Assembly: GCF_003013715.1 (NCBI RefSeq)
Contig: NC_072814.1
Coordinates: forward strand, 2,046,001 to 2,110,000
Reading direction: 5' to 3'
Length of the DNA stretch: 64,000 nt
DNA from: Candidozyma auris
Lineage: Eukaryota > Ascomycota > Pichiomycetes > Serinales > Metschnikowiaceae
Made by a program: the position numbers and the translations under genes. Positions 51,192 to 61,841 of this stretch are shown one piece after another. Position 1 is the stretch's first letter, and every line of letters begins with the position of its first letter. The notes under the pieces were generated by a model that was not told where the DNA came from, ran no database searches, and saw only the letters and a program-made list of their open reading frames with translations.

Positions 51192-51785
51192 CTTCGTTGT
51201 TTGCTTTGTTTGCAAACGTGGGAAGAAGTGGACCTGAAGTATGTTCGCAGTGGAATGCGATCACAGAATCGGAAGTTGAATACAGGACAATGTTGGTTTA
51301 AAACCCTTCAAATCTTGTGGGTAGCAAGAACCACATTCTGTATTATTTTCATTCATTGTCGACTTCAATGATTGGTTGGACATGACGAAACGACAGCAGG
51401 GAGATTGCCGGCCCGACCACGGTGCTTATCCGTAGTCGAGTTTGATATTCTGAGCGATGGAGAGTTGTCTCTCAATTATATGTACCATCAAAATCCGCTA
51501 GTATCTACTTTACATTAGGGATTAAGGTAGAATCAAACCTAGCGCGTGTTAACCTAACAATGATCCTCTTTACTGATTTGAGCTATCAAACAATTAACAA
51601 AATGATCATTTAAATTGAATTAGATATATTTTACATTTAAAGAAAAATATAATTTTAATTAAAAGTTATATGTATAATCTAATAACGAAGGCAATACAGT
51701 GCACCGATCGTGAGCACCTCTTCCGTTGCAAAGGCAAAACGAGTTACATCAATACCCTGTATATTTGGTAGAGTAAGAGAATCTG
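51192..51785. promoter_or_regulatory. CBC2 upstream region with AT-rich patch
   Basis: The CBC2 promoter lies here. From about 51590 to 51690 the DNA is very AT-rich and includes TTTTACATTTA at 51629-51639, an exact match to the S. cerevisiae ARS consensus WTTTAYRTTTW. The region abuts the solo LTR. I see no gene. Confidence 0.45.
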
Positions 51786-51982
51786 TGTTAGGTCCGCACA
51801 TAGTAACTTTTGACATACTTACTATTCTAGACCGAGACTAGGTGCTAGGGTACTTTTGAGACGTATATAGGCTTGATCACCACTCCCGTAGAGTCGTACG
51901 GCTCATAGACCCACGGACGGGAAGATCGGGTCACTTCATGTGACTCTCCCCACTGGCAACTTTCTGTGATCCTAACAATCTG
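51781..51982. repeat. Target-site duplication ATCTG flanking the solo LTR
   Basis: The pentamer ATCTG occurs at 51781-51785 and again at 51978-51982, directly outside the LTR ends. A 5-bp duplication is what retrotransposon integrase leaves. Confidence 0.8.
51786..51977. mobile_element. Solo LTR of a Ty-like retrotransposon (192 bp)
   Basis: The element starts TGTTAGG at 51786 and ends CCTAACA at 51977. This gives terminal TG..CA with perfect 7-bp inverted ends. It is flanked by the perfect 5-bp duplication ATCTG. A TATATA element lies inside near 51864-51869. No internal retroelement genes are present, so it is a solo LTR left by recombination. The direction cannot be fixed from 192 bp. It sits about 335 bp upstream of SCY1. 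Relation to Ty1/copia or Ty3/gypsy type is not decided. Confidence 0.82.
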
Positions 51983-52311
51983 TCACCAAACTATGAAATC
52001 TATGGTTTGCTGAATTCCACAGAATTGAAAAGTTCCAGAACAAAAATAAAAAATTGGAGCAAGAAAAAAAAAAAATCAGGAAGTTAACATCCGAGCCTGA
52101 AGCGTGCCTTATTTGAAAAAGCAACCTCTTTTGGCCTTAGTGTCAATCAACTGTACAAGTTGCTTGGAAGTCCGAAAACTCGATCTTGTTGATTATCCTG
52201 AGCATCCACTTTATATTCATGTATGTAGTGTTTTGAGGACCTGTTGGTACAATCTTAGCGCTTCGCGAACTCTTGATACACCAATGAACGCCTTTTAGAA
52301 CCCGCAGAAGC

Positions 52312-54674
52312 ATGTTTTCAAGTGTCTTCAAAACTGGCATTCGATCAATTTACAATGTTTCGGAGACCGCGACCTTCTACTCAGACTTCTGGTCAATATA
52401 TCCTGCTAAGCATAAGCGGTCTGGTAAAATGGTCTCTGTATTCATCTTTGACAAGACTGACTTCGAAAAATCAGTAACGCACCTATGTTCGCAAACTCCG
52501 AACACAAAAAATCCGAGGCATATCATCAGCGAGTGCTATGAACTTATCCAATTTGGAATAATGCAGCTTGCAAAACTAAAACACCCGCATATTCTAACTG
52601 TTGTGGAGGTCCTCGAGCTGACGAGACTGAAGTTCATTTTCGTCTCCGAACCGCTTGTTGGATCTCTCCAAACAATCGGATTTGACTCGGCAAATCCCTT
52701 GGAAATCAAAAAAGGAGTATTAGAGATCTCTAAAGCGCTACAATTTTTACATAATAGTTGTGACATGGTACACTTGAACTTACAGCCATCGTCAGTGTTA
52801 GTTAGCGCCTATGGGGATTGGAAACTCTCGGCATTCTATTTCATCAAGTCGCTCCTGGAAATGTCAAGCTCGGAGCAGGAGAATTTTTATATCATGAACA
52901 CCTCCTCTTTTGTCCCGTTTGCCAACATTAACCTCAACTTTGTTGCCCCAGAAATAGTCCTCGACTCTGGTGGCGCGAGATTAGGCGCCCCGAATGATAT
53001 ATGGTCATTGGGCCATTTGATCATCTACTTGTTTAACAGAGAATCTGTTCTCGCCCTCGAAGCTGTAAATCTATCGGAGTATAAACATGCGATACAGCTC
53101 TTTGAAAAAAAGTTTTGTAACCACAAAGTGTCAGAGTTAGGATACCTTTTCAAAAGTGTTCCTCACCAGCTTCAGAGCACTATTATGAATCTTCTACGAA
53201 GATATCCTCATGACAGGTTCACAATAGACCAATTCATCGAATCAGACTTTTTTCAAGATAATTTGATGAAGGTGATGTGTTTCGTTGATGAGTACTCCTC
53301 TAAATCCTCGAATGAAAAAATGGTGTTCTTGGATGGGATATTGACCGATGCAAATCTTTTGCCGGCCTTGCCTTCATCATTTAAGATCAATAAGTTCCTT
53401 CCTCTTATGGTGGACAATGTATTGAAAGAAATTTCCTTTATACCAACTTCCGCTGCAGAAGACAGTCATGGAGTTCTTATCGCGAAAACTCTCAAGATAG
53501 TTTTTCACCTTGCTCAAGGATTATCCAAATTGAGTTTCCAGGATCGCGTTTTTGAAACACTAGCGACCGATGGCAAGGCGAAGAAGAATTCTCAAAATTT
53601 GATTCGCTCATTGATAAACAGTTCTGTTCATGTTCGGTTGGTTTTTGTTCAAAGTTTGACTCTTTTGATGGAGAAGTTGAATCCTAAAGAAGTTACACAG
53701 GTTATCAAGATGCTTTGTCCTTTGTGTTTGAAGAACACTCCGACCACTGATCAATCTCTTACACATCAGATTGAATTGCAAGACCTTTTTTTAAAGAATG
53801 TACTGCAATTCATTAACATTATTGACTTTCCTTACATAAAGAGTGATTTGATTCCGTTAGTGTGCCATGTGTTTAAAACTACAACGATATTGTCAACGAA
53901 ATTACAAGCAATTGCGACGTTCAAGATGCTACTGAACGACAAGATACTTGATGAAGACACGATTGTGGACAGCATATTCCCCGTGTTTCTCAATTTGAAA
54001 AGTAGAGACAAGAGAGTTGTTTCCTCGGTAATTGACTACTTCGCTGGGTTGGCTGAGAGTGATGTTATAAAAAATGTACCCTTATTGATTGAGTCCGGAC
54101 TATCTAAATGTTTACAATTGGCTTTTGGATGTGAAGGTATCTCATCGACCGAGTTTTTGGCATTCGTGAAGACTGTTCGTCAACTTGAAGATAACTTGAT
54201 TCGTCGCAGAGTGAATCAACTCAATTCGTCAACTAATCCTGCGGATTTAACACCAACTGATAATTTCGATGTCCTCATCAAGGGAGTATCGTTAGACAGC
54301 AGTAGGAATTTCTCGAGAAGTTTACCTCTTAAGGAGAGCATGAGACCGACTCATGACATGACGAAGCCATTGGCTGAGTTGGAAACCGCAGTGCACCCAA
54401 GCTCTGAACCGATGATCACAGAATCCAGTTCCATGCAGATGAACAGTAAGAAGTTCCTGTCATTAACCCCTGCAATTCCGACCCCCAGGGATGGGGTGTC
54501 AATCCTGAGAAAGATCGACTTGGCAGAGAACGTCTCATTTGATGTGGGAAAAAAAAAAATTTAAATCCCAAACAAGGTAGGTCTAAGTCTGACATAAGTG
54601 GCAACGCAAAGCTTCCTCCTGGTTATTCGAGTTCTTTATTAACACCCCACATCCCTACAGGTTCAGACGGCTGA
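52312..54674 (+). CDS. SCY1: SCY1-like pseudokinase, apparent -1 frameshift near the C-terminus
   Basis: Member of the Scy1/SCYL2 family, involved in clathrin-dependent traffic. The kinase-like domain covers residues about 1-320 but lacks the catalytic set: HRD is replaced by HLNL at 154-157 and DFG by SAF. HEAT-like helices follow. The zero frame stops at 54562-54564 right after an A-run of 11 (54549-54559). The -1 frame continues for about 38 more codons to 54672-54674 with a sensible family-like tail (KLPPGYSS). So either one A is missing in the sequence or the cell slips there. In-frame CTG codons at 103 and 106 read better as Ser than as Leu. The zero-frame product alone is 750 aa. Confidence 0.88.
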
Positions 54675-54833
54675 AACGCCAGTAAAGGTTGCACCTAATG
54701 ACACCTAGGGAGCAAGACTTCTTTTTTACCTACTTTAATTTCTTTTTTTTTTTTTTCCAACTTATAAACAGAGAAGCCAGCCATGACGCCGTGTCATGAG
54801 CCTCAATAAATTAACTGTGCAACTTGAGACAGC

Positions 54834-56723
54834 TCAGTAGACACGCTTCGCAGGAGGCACAGGCTTGCAGTCATTCTCATCCAATGTGGTCTTGATAACG
54901 TCTCTGTAATCTAAAGTCACAGGAGCCCCAAATTCCTTTTGGTAAGACAACGTATGCTTCATCCAATTATTGTCATCTCTCTCTGGATAGTCGTCTCTTG
55001 CGTGTGCGCCTCTTGATTCCTTTCTTGCGGCTGCAGAAGCAGCGGTTTGAGTAGCACAAGTCAACAAATTCTGCAACTCCAAAGTTTCAACTAAATCAGA
55101 GTTCCAAATCATAGACCTGTCAGTCGTTTTGACATTAGCAAACTCTTTGTCGACTCTGCTTATTTCCTCCACACACTTATCTAATGTGTCTTGCATCCTA
55201 AAGACGGCACATCCCCTTTGCATAGTTCGCTGCATCTCAAGTCTGATGTCAGCAGTGGACCTTGTTCCATTGGCATTTCTCAATTTGTCAAGATTCGCAA
55301 TCGAGTCCAATCCTAAATCCTTCGAAACGGGCTTGAGAGGGGAACCAGGTGTCAATGAGTCTCTAATCGTGTGAGAGACAGCTCTTCCAAAAACAACCAA
55401 ATCTAATAAGGAGTTCGCACCCAATCTGTTTGCTCCATGAACCGAAGCGCATGCAACTTCACCACAAGCTAACAAACCTGGGACGACCTCGTCTTCTCCG
55501 TTTTCTCCCTTCTTAACTACTTCTCCTGTCCACTTCGTTGGGATACCTCCCATATTATAATGAACCGTTGGCAAAATAGGAATAGGCTCCTTTGTAACAT
55601 CAACACCAGCAAATATGTGTGCTGTCTCTGAGATACCAGGAAGCCTTTCCTTCAAGACAGAAGCAGGTATATGTGATAATTGCAAATACATGTGGTCCTT
55701 TTCAGGACCAACACCTCTTCCCTCATTGATTTCCATAGTGATGGCTCTCGAGACAACGTCTCTAGAGGCTAGATCCTTAGCAGAAGGTGCGTAACGCTCC
55801 ATAAAACGCTCACCCTCCGAATTGAGTAAGTACCCACCTTCGCCTCTGGCGCCTTCAGTGATCAAGCACCCAGAACCGTAGATTCCAGAAGGATGAAACT
55901 GAACAAACTCGAGATCTTCTAAAGGCAACCCAGCGCGGGAAACCATAGCATACCCATCACCAGTGCAAGTATGTGCAGATGTGCATGAGAAATATGCTCT
56001 TCCGTAACCACCAGTGGCAAGAACTGTTTTGTGTGCCCGGAATCTGTGCAAGGTACCATCCTCCTGGTTGTATGCAATGACACCCACACATTCTCCGTCT
56101 TGCATTAATAAATCCATTGCCATGAACTCAATAAAAAAGTGTGTATCATGTCTCAATGATTGTCCATAAAGTGAATGTAACAATGCATGACCAGTTCTGT
56201 CAGCAACAGCACACGTTCTGTATGCCTGGCCTCCTTTTCCGTATTCCTTAGACTGTCCTCCGAACGCACGTTGATAAATTCTCCCCTCGTCGTTTCTACT
56301 GAAAGGCACACCGTAGTTCTCCAACTCATAGATGGACTGTGGGGCTTCTTTGGTCATGTAATGAATGGCATCCTGATCTCCCAACCAGTCAGAACCTTTG
56401 ACAGTATCGTACATATGCCAGTGCCAGTCGTCCTTATGCATATTACCAAGAGCAGCGTTGATACCTCCTTGCGCAGCAACTGTATGTGACCTTGTGGGAA
56501 ACAACTTACTAATGCAAGCAGTTTTGAAACCAGCTTCGGCTAGACCAAAAGCAGCTCTTAATCCAGCTCCCCCAGCACCCACAACTACACAATCATATTC
56601 ATGATCGATGACATGATATTTCTGGCCCAAATACTTCGTTGCGTTGACTGATTCACCTTTGGCACTACCAATTATCTGCTTGGCCACCAGAGATGATGAA
56701 AAGTTTCTAATTGCTCTTAACAT
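54834..56723 (-). CDS. SDH1: Succinate dehydrogenase flavoprotein subunit
   Basis: Mitochondrial inner-membrane complex II subunit, oxidising succinate to fumarate with covalent FAD. The 629-aa precursor starts at ATG 56723, giving the presequence [17 protein letters not shown]; the frame continues 46 codons further upstream, but that part is not conserved. The FAD loop is [20 protein letters not shown]. His80 in [10 protein letters not shown] is the expected flavinylation site (His90 in yeast). The substrate region has [12 protein letters not shown] and [16 protein letters not shown]. Length is close to yeast Sdh1 (640 aa). The SDH1 stop faces the SCY1 3' end, a convergent pair. Confidence 0.97.
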   Translation of the reverse strand: MLRAIRNFSSSLVAKQIIGSAKGESVNATKYLGQKYHVIDHEYDCVVVGAGGAGLRAAFGLAEAGFKTACISKLFPTRSHTVAAQGGINAALGNMHKDDWHWHMYDTVKGSDWLGDQDAIHYMTKEAPQSIYELENYGVPFSRNDEGRIYQRAFGGQSKEYGKGGQAYRTCAVADRTGHALLHSLYGQSLRHDTHFFIEFMAMDLLMQDGECVGVIAYNQEDGTLHRFRAHKTVLATGGYGRAYFSCTSAHTCTGDGYAMVSRAGLPLEDLEFVQFHPSGIYGSGCLITEGARGEGGYLLNSEGERFMERYAPSAKDLASRDVVSRAITMEINEGRGVGPEKDHMYLQLSHIPASVLKERLPGISETAHIFAGVDVTKEPIPILPTVHYNMGGIPTKWTGEVVKKGENGEDEVVPGLLACGEVACASVHGANRLGANSLLDLVVFGRAVSHTIRDSLTPGSPLKPVSKDLGLDSIANLDKLRNANGTRSTADIRLEMQRTMQRGCAVFRMQDTLDKCVEEISRVDKEFANVKTTDRSMIWNSDLVETLELQNLLTCATQTAASAAARKESRGAHARDDYPERDDNNWMKHTLSYQKEFGAPVTLDYRDVIKTTLDENDCKPVPPAKRVY

Positions 56724-57175
56724 TGTCCAAAAATGGATTTGGTGTTGAAAAAAAGAACGTTGCGAGAACAGCCACGCCCAATATGTAAGGATATATATGG
56801 GGAAGAGGTAATGAAAAAATAGCGCAATCCTATTCGTTGAGGTTTCGCACAGACTATACAAAGCCGAAAAAGTCCGGGGAGTTTCCTATTGAAAACCTGA
56901 GTTTCACATAAATCATGACTCAATACAGTCATGAGCAGCTACTGTCTTGAAGTAATTTAATTTCGTCAGACCAGTTTGGAAGGTCATATCCCATTTCCCC
57001 CTTTTTCTTCTTTAGTTTATCTGCTCGAATCCTTTCACATGATAGTAGTCATTTCGATTCCTGCGTGAGAGGTAGACTTGAATACCACCAACTTTGTGCT
57101 ATTGGTTTGAGTATCAACAGCAAAAGGCCAAATTTCGTCGTAACGGCGATGATGACTAATGTAGTAAAAAACTCA
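56724..57175. other. SDH1 upstream region
   Basis: About 0.45 kb: the SDH1 promoter. A TATATATG stretch lies near 56788-56795, about 70 bp from the ATG. No gene seen. Confidence 0.45.
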
Positions 57176-57698
57176 TCATAGTGTACGAGTGATGTCCATT
57201 GCATCTTTTAGTAAATCTATCGAGTACATACGGTGAAGGCATGCTGGGACATTTTGTAATTCTTCGATTCGGTTGAAATGCCAACAATTTGAGATGAAAA
57301 GTGTAAGCTTGGCTTTGAGCACTTACAATATATGAGATCGATCTGAAGAGTTCTTGAAGGCACGGTACCTCTACCAACCTGGTATTTCCCAAGAATATTG
57401 TTCTATTGCCAACATTGAATGGATCAGGGTTATACTGGTAGGGGTGCATATCGTTCATAGGGAGCATAATGGGCGCATACATTTGTTACTTTCCTCGTAT
57501 ACTTCCACAGCGATTCGAAGAGCAATACGAACAATGATGTCACATAAGTGTAAACGTACGTGAATGCACCGGTTGAGGGCTTCTAGCCAAGTCAGCGTAG
57601 TGACTGAGGAAGTTCATTGATAATTCAATAAGCAATCTCAAGTCGGCAACGCCTTCGCTTTCTTCAGAATAGTTGAGGCAGTTAGCAATCAAGTTCAT
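57176..57698 (-). pseudogene. Frame-broken protein-coding remnant between SDH1 and VMA8
   Basis: The minus strand reads as protein but changes frame. Segment A starts at ATG 57698 (MNLIANCLNYSEESEGVADL, then LRLLIELSMNF). It runs out at a stop near 57543. Segment B, one base forward, reads DIIVRIALRIAVEVYEE. Segment C returns to the first frame and reads YNPDPFNVGNRTIFLGN with VEVPCLQELFRSI. A last part in the B frame reads RIEELQNVPACLHRMY and ends at 57176-57178. The residue make-up is coding-like in every part. Short introns could explain some shifts, but no branch points are visible. Family unknown; a fungal regulatory-protein C-terminus is a guess. Confidence 0.5.
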
Positions 57699-57811
57699 GA
57701 TGGGGAAAAAGGGAAAAGTAATTTTTCAGGTCATGGCCCGTAGACCTTTACGTAAACGAAGTTCAGGACACATATTGAATTTAGTTGATTATAAACGTTG
57801 ATTGCACATGC

Positions 57812-58663
57812 CTAAAAGATGATGTCATCCTCGTTGGTCTGCAATATATCAGAGGACAGAGCGGTGTCATGAGCGTGTTCAAAGGGTGCATCATTTGCTG
57901 GCGACTTAGAATGTGAGGACTGTTCACAGTTGAGTAGTGTTTTCGCATCTGTTGGCAGTTGCTCGACCTGGGATTTCTTCAAACCAATCTCTGCCTCCTC
58001 CGCTTCCGCAGCTGCAGACGCTTCCTGCTTCTTTTCTTGGACTTTTTTCAATCTGTAAAACTCTTCTCTGTCCATTTCATCCAACTCAGCATTTATGTAA
58101 CTGATGGTATTCTCGGTTCGGGGAATGATCACATGCTCAATTGCATTCACTCGTCTATTGGTGACCTTGATGACCTCGTCTAAAATGATGAAAGCAGTCT
58201 GCAAGGATGCCAACTCTACTAACGTCTCCACAGCTTTTGTGTAGACAAGTTTTGCTTTTTGAACCTGTTGTCCGCCTCGTCCCAACCCAGTAAGCTTGAA
58301 ATCATTTATAGCATCATCAATGCTGCTTTCAAAAGTGGGTAGATATACACCCGAGACGTTCTCTTGCTTGGCTTTGACCTTGAATCTTGCCTTTTGGACG
58401 CTTTCTTGAACTTGATAAGAGATGTTATCACCAGTAGCATATTGAACTTCTGCCAAAGAGAAAGCTGCCGTTTGCATTACTCTTCCCATCTTTCTCTTCG
58501 CATCGTCGATTCGTTGCGTTATATCCCTAAATCTTTTGGTCAAGGCTTCGGATTTACGCTTCAATAAAGAGTGGCCTTGTTGGGCTCCCCTCAACTTTCC
58601 CTTCATGACACCGAGTGTCATTCTTGTCGGAAAGACTTGTTCACGATTTCCTGCGCCCGACAT
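57812..58663 (-). CDS. VMA8: V-ATPase V1 subunit D
   Basis: The 283-aa central-stalk subunit of the vacuolar proton pump forms a long coiled coil that rotates within the A3B3 head. It starts [18 protein letters not shown], matching the family start, and includes LKGAQ-like [18 protein letters not shown] and the [29 protein letters not shown] block, split over residues about 175-210. The C-terminal part (about 225-283) is variable and Glu/Ser-rich. Length is slightly above yeast Vma8 (256 aa). No intron seen. Confidence 0.95.
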   Translation of the reverse strand: MSGAGNREQVFPTRMTLGVMKGKLRGAQQGHSLLKRKSEALTKRFRDITQRIDDAKRKMGRVMQTAAFSLAEVQYATGDNISYQVQESVQKARFKVKAKQENVSGVYLPTFESSIDDAINDFKLTGLGRGGQQVQKAKLVYTKAVETLVELASLQTAFIILDEVIKVTNRRVNAIEHVIIPRTENTISYINAELDEMDREEFYRLKKVQEKKQEASAAAEAEEAEIGLKKSQVEQLPTDAKTLLNCEQSSHSKSPANDAPFEHAHDTALSSDILQTNEDDIIF

Positions 58664-58900
58664 GTACGTGGTCTCTTTGTGTGGTGGACTAAAAGTGTGT
58701 TGATGGAAATTGACTGTTGCGCGAATGTACTGATGTACGGAACTTCTTGTTTTGTATGGTGTTTTTAAGGATCTTTTATTACATTATACTATAGGCGACA
58801 ATGTCGAGATATAGTTGTCTAAATTGCTAATGTAGGTAGACCTCGAGGCACTGAACATGATGACCATTTCCTCTGATGCCCTTCAAGATTGCTGCTGATG

Positions 58901-59290
58901 TCAGCAAAGATGAGGAGGAAGTAAGAAACTTGGAATCGAATTCTTGATGTGATACACATGTTTACAATTTCTGCACGTCATTTTGCCATTTACAATTTGA
59001 GTCTCGATGAGAAGAGTGTGAAGTTCTTTAAGTATAGCCTGATCCTCTTCCAAGATTGGGTTGAGATTCAGTGGCTTATTCGGAGGGAGACTTTCATTTC
59101 CCAAATCATTGGCAACAGCTCTTAAAGCATCCCAATCTAGTCTCTCGATCATGTGCGCTATGAAATCAGCATTATATTCTTGTGCTGATTCTATCATATC
59201 GCAATCAGAGAACATCAAAGGGAAAGAGTTCGCTGATGTGTCACAACTCTTTACGGCACATTTCACAAAGTTAGTGGTGATGATTTTCAT
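58901..59290 (-). CDS. TRM112: Methyltransferase activator Trm112
   Basis: The 129-aa zinc protein is the shared partner of several methyltransferases acting on tRNA, 18S rRNA and release factor eRF1 (Trm9, Trm11, Bud23, Mtq2). It starts MKIITTNFVKCAVKSC; the frame goes 24 codons further upstream, but that is not part of the family start. Zinc ligands are C11 and C16, and C106 and C109 (CRNCKHVYHI), followed by the conserved tail IPSFLLPPHLC. Length equals yeast Trm112 (135 aa). Confidence 0.94.
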   Translation of the reverse strand: MKIITTNFVKCAVKSCDTSANSFPLMFSDCDMIESAQEYNADFIAHMIERLDWDALRAVANDLGNESLPPNKPLNLNPILEEDQAILKELHTLLIETQIVNGKMTCRNCKHVYHIKNSIPSFLLPPHLC

Positions 59291-59358
59291 AAGGATAAAC
59301 AATTGTTTTAAGGAGACTCGACATATGCGATGGCTTTCATCAAAAAGCCTGCATATTA

Positions 59359-61068
59359 TCAAAAAGCTCTCAGTGTGAGCACCTTCACATTGCTCAGCGC
59401 GAGATAATGGACGGCATCATCTCCTGCGGGAAGTTGTGGGTGACGCCCTGAAGGTCGTGGTTTTGGATTCTTTGACTTCAAAGATGGGGACTTTGTGGTC
59501 AGGAATAGCAATGGCTTGCTTTCCGTGGTGGTACCAGAGTGGTCTCTAAACCACGTAAAACTCAACGCGAAGGTTGGGTACGCATCTAGACTTCTAAGAA
59601 GAGACTTTACCAACAGGCTCAGGGGAATCGCATCGCACTCCTTCTTGGTGAAGATAGGTTTGGAAGGTTCATACTTATCACAATTACCAGCGAAGTTCAT
59701 TGCTAGAACAAGTAATCTGGCGAAGACATACTCTGCTTCTCCGAGTCGACTGCTTGCAAGTAATCGTTTAAAGAGCTCCTGAAGACTTTCCATGTACCGG
59801 TAGCGCTCACTTTGGGATTCCTCATCTAAGTTTGTATTCAACTTTGTGAGTGAATTTTTCCCTCTCTTTTCGAGCTCAAAGCTTCGTTGTCTATCATAGG
59901 ACACCTTCTCTTGCTCTAGCAACATTCTATCAATGTAAAATGCACGGGAGCGTGAGAACCTATCGAAATCAGGGAAAGCGATTAATAATAGGGCTTGGTA
60001 TTTGCGTAATTTTAAAAGACCAAAATTGTGATAAATGAACGACAAGACTTCATCTGACAAGTCGGCATTTGTTTTCATGAGGTGACGGACCAAATCAAGT
60101 AATAGTATTGGATATGCATTTGGGTCCTTGGACTTAACGTATTTCGCAAATGCCAATTGTAGATCACTTAAGGTTGACACTTCCTTCTCATTTGAATTTG
60201 TGCAATCACTATTCATTTTGGAAGACCGTATGAGCTTTGAACTGTCCGATTTTTCATATGTGAGATGATGGCCGCTATTTGATTCATGAAAAACTGACTT
60301 GAATTCTCTACCTCCGAAGCACAGATCACCAAAAGTCATTCCATTCTCGGAAAACGTTCTTGATTTTAATCCGCTTATAACATCACCGAGGAGGCAGTGA
60401 ATTATCAATTGACGGCGGTTTCGCTTGCCCGTTTGAAAGTTTTGATGACTCCAATCATGAGAAGGCGGAGTGTTCCATTCAAATATGTTATACCAAGAAT
60501 TCATAATGCTCTGGCAGGAAAAAACATTCGTTGTACTCTCCGGAGACACGCTTTTGTATACTTCTGCTCTTTGACGGCAAAACCTCTGAGCGAAGTCTCT
60601 ATTCTCCACACTTCTTAGAACATTTTTATTATTAACTTGCGCTCTTGTGCCAGATGTTGGGTTCGCCTTACCGTCTCGATGACATGGCTCGCTCTTAAGT
60701 ACTCGAATTTGTTCTCGAACTCGTTTTTCTTCTTCCTCGAGATCTTCAATCTCTTTGATCTGTTCTCGTAGGCGTGCAAGCTTCTTCTTATCTCCAGCTG
60801 AAATGATGGATGTTTTTGTGGTACAGATATACTGAAGATGTACTAGAATAGCTATGTTTGAAGCTAAGAATAACATGTGGCTTGGGCTTCTAACAAGTCG
60901 TAGAAAAATGTTCAGTTTAGTGGAATGAAAGAGCAGACCAGCAGGCGAGCTTGAGCCACTGCATACTTTCTGTATATGTAAGCATCTTACCAGTTGCAAG
61001 CCGAAAGACCTCATTTTCCTCTTCGATGAAATTTGAATGGTGTTGTCAAGAATTATGATGTCCGGCAT
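59359..61068 (-). CDS. Unknown protein with mitochondrial-type N-terminus
   Basis: A 569-aa ORF from ATG 61068; a second Met at 61014 gives a better presequence (MRSFGLQLVRCLHIQK). I do not recognise the family. Residues about 65-85 are hydrophobic, then comes a charged coiled coil (KKKLARLREQIKEIEDLEEE) at about 93-130. A helical C-terminal half contains leucine-rich repeats of helices that could be PPR-like (YAFAKYVKSKDPNAYPILLLDL type). Yeast-lineage mitochondrial translation activators look like this and evolve fast. Near residues 27-80 the frame contains GTAAGA and several CAG sites, so a 5' intron is possible. Confidence 0.7.
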   Translation of the reverse strand: MPDIIILDNTIQISSKRKMRSFGLQLVRCLHIQKVCSGSSSPAGLLFHSTKLNIFLRLVRSPSHMLFLASNIAILVHLQYICTTKTSIISAGDKKKLARLREQIKEIEDLEEEEKRVREQIRVLKSEPCHRDGKANPTSGTRAQVNNKNVLRSVENRDFAQRFCRQRAEVYKSVSPESTTNVFSCQSIMNSWYNIFEWNTPPSHDWSHQNFQTGKRNRRQLIIHCLLGDVISGLKSRTFSENGMTFGDLCFGGREFKSVFHESNSGHHLTYEKSDSSKLIRSSKMNSDCTNSNEKEVSTLSDLQLAFAKYVKSKDPNAYPILLLDLVRHLMKTNADLSDEVLSFIYHNFGLLKLRKYQALLLIAFPDFDRFSRSRAFYIDRMLLEQEKVSYDRQRSFELEKRGKNSLTKLNTNLDEESQSERYRYMESLQELFKRLLASSRLGEAEYVFARLLVLAMNFAGNCDKYEPSKPIFTKKECDAIPLSLLVKSLLRSLDAYPTFALSFTWFRDHSGTTTESKPLLFLTTKSPSLKSKNPKPRPSGRHPQLPAGDDAVHYLALSNVKVLTLRAF

Positions 61069-61841
61069 CTGTGCTCGTTACATCACGGCGAGAAAACTAC
61101 TACTACCACAGGTTGTTTAAACAAGAGCAAGACCCCCAAAAGGAAAAAAAGAGGGAAAAAAAAATCAAAATAGAATAAGTACGAGAGCTCCACGTATAGC
61201 AAAAGCAGCGTTCCTTACTACCATCAGACAGTTAGCACAATTAGAGGATGTCACCAAGCTCGTAAGTATCACGATTTTGTCATCATGAGATCTGACTTGA
61301 CTGATCTCTACGAACCCATACTTGCAAAGGTTTTATGGTTTCCTTGGTGACTCTCTAAATAGTACACTCAAGTCAATATATTGAAAAGACGAAAGCAACT
61401 TTGCTTTTTCTCTTCCCAGGATAGCAACTTGCAAGCTAGAATATTTTCGCTTCTCTGCTGTAATAAAAAATCCAGGATCATTTCTCCTCGATCCAATAAT
61501 AAACAGCACAAGAACGGTCCTAACCCGATCACTACGACGAATGAAATGTTGTCGTAATACTTATTCATCGACCCCAATTGCATCCATACAGTACCGTGAC
61601 ATAGAGAAAGTGTCCTGTGAAACAAATTGGGCAATACATATGTAGACTGTTGTCTATGTCTCCGAGCCTGAAATCTAATTCTACCCTCTTAGTGTTTCAA
61701 AATTGAGGATGTGGAACATTCACCATGGCGATTTGCCAAAATGGGTTGTAACTCGTTGGGTGATTCTGCATATTATTGCCTCACCTGGTTTCTGGGTACC
61801 TGACTATGAACAATTAACACGCAACACACTTCACAAGGGTT
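61069..61841. promoter_or_regulatory. Divergent intergenic region of the 569-aa gene / IRC22
   Basis: About 0.8 kb with A-rich stretches at 61140-61170. A minus-strand ORF of 72 codons (ATG at 61583 to 61368) has one hydrophobic segment and could be a small membrane protein, but I cannot support it further. It should hold the promoters of both neighbours. Confidence 0.4.

Noticed and set aside
51541..51565. CCTAACAATG near 51553 as an end of another LTR
   Set aside because: No matching TGTTAGG start at a plausible distance and no flanking duplication.
52104..52298. 64-codon plus ORF just upstream of SCY1
   Set aside because: Starts at GTG and ends before the SCY1 ATG; no evidence that it is translated.
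57541..57600. Antizyme gene with +1 frameshift, suggested by ATG TGA C
   Set aside because: The downstream residues show no similarity to ornithine decarboxylase antizyme, and further frame breaks follow. A decayed gene is simpler.
61368..61583. 72-codon minus ORF with one hydrophobic segment
   Set aside because: No family match, and it lies in the promoter region of the next minus gene. Noted in the gap entry only.
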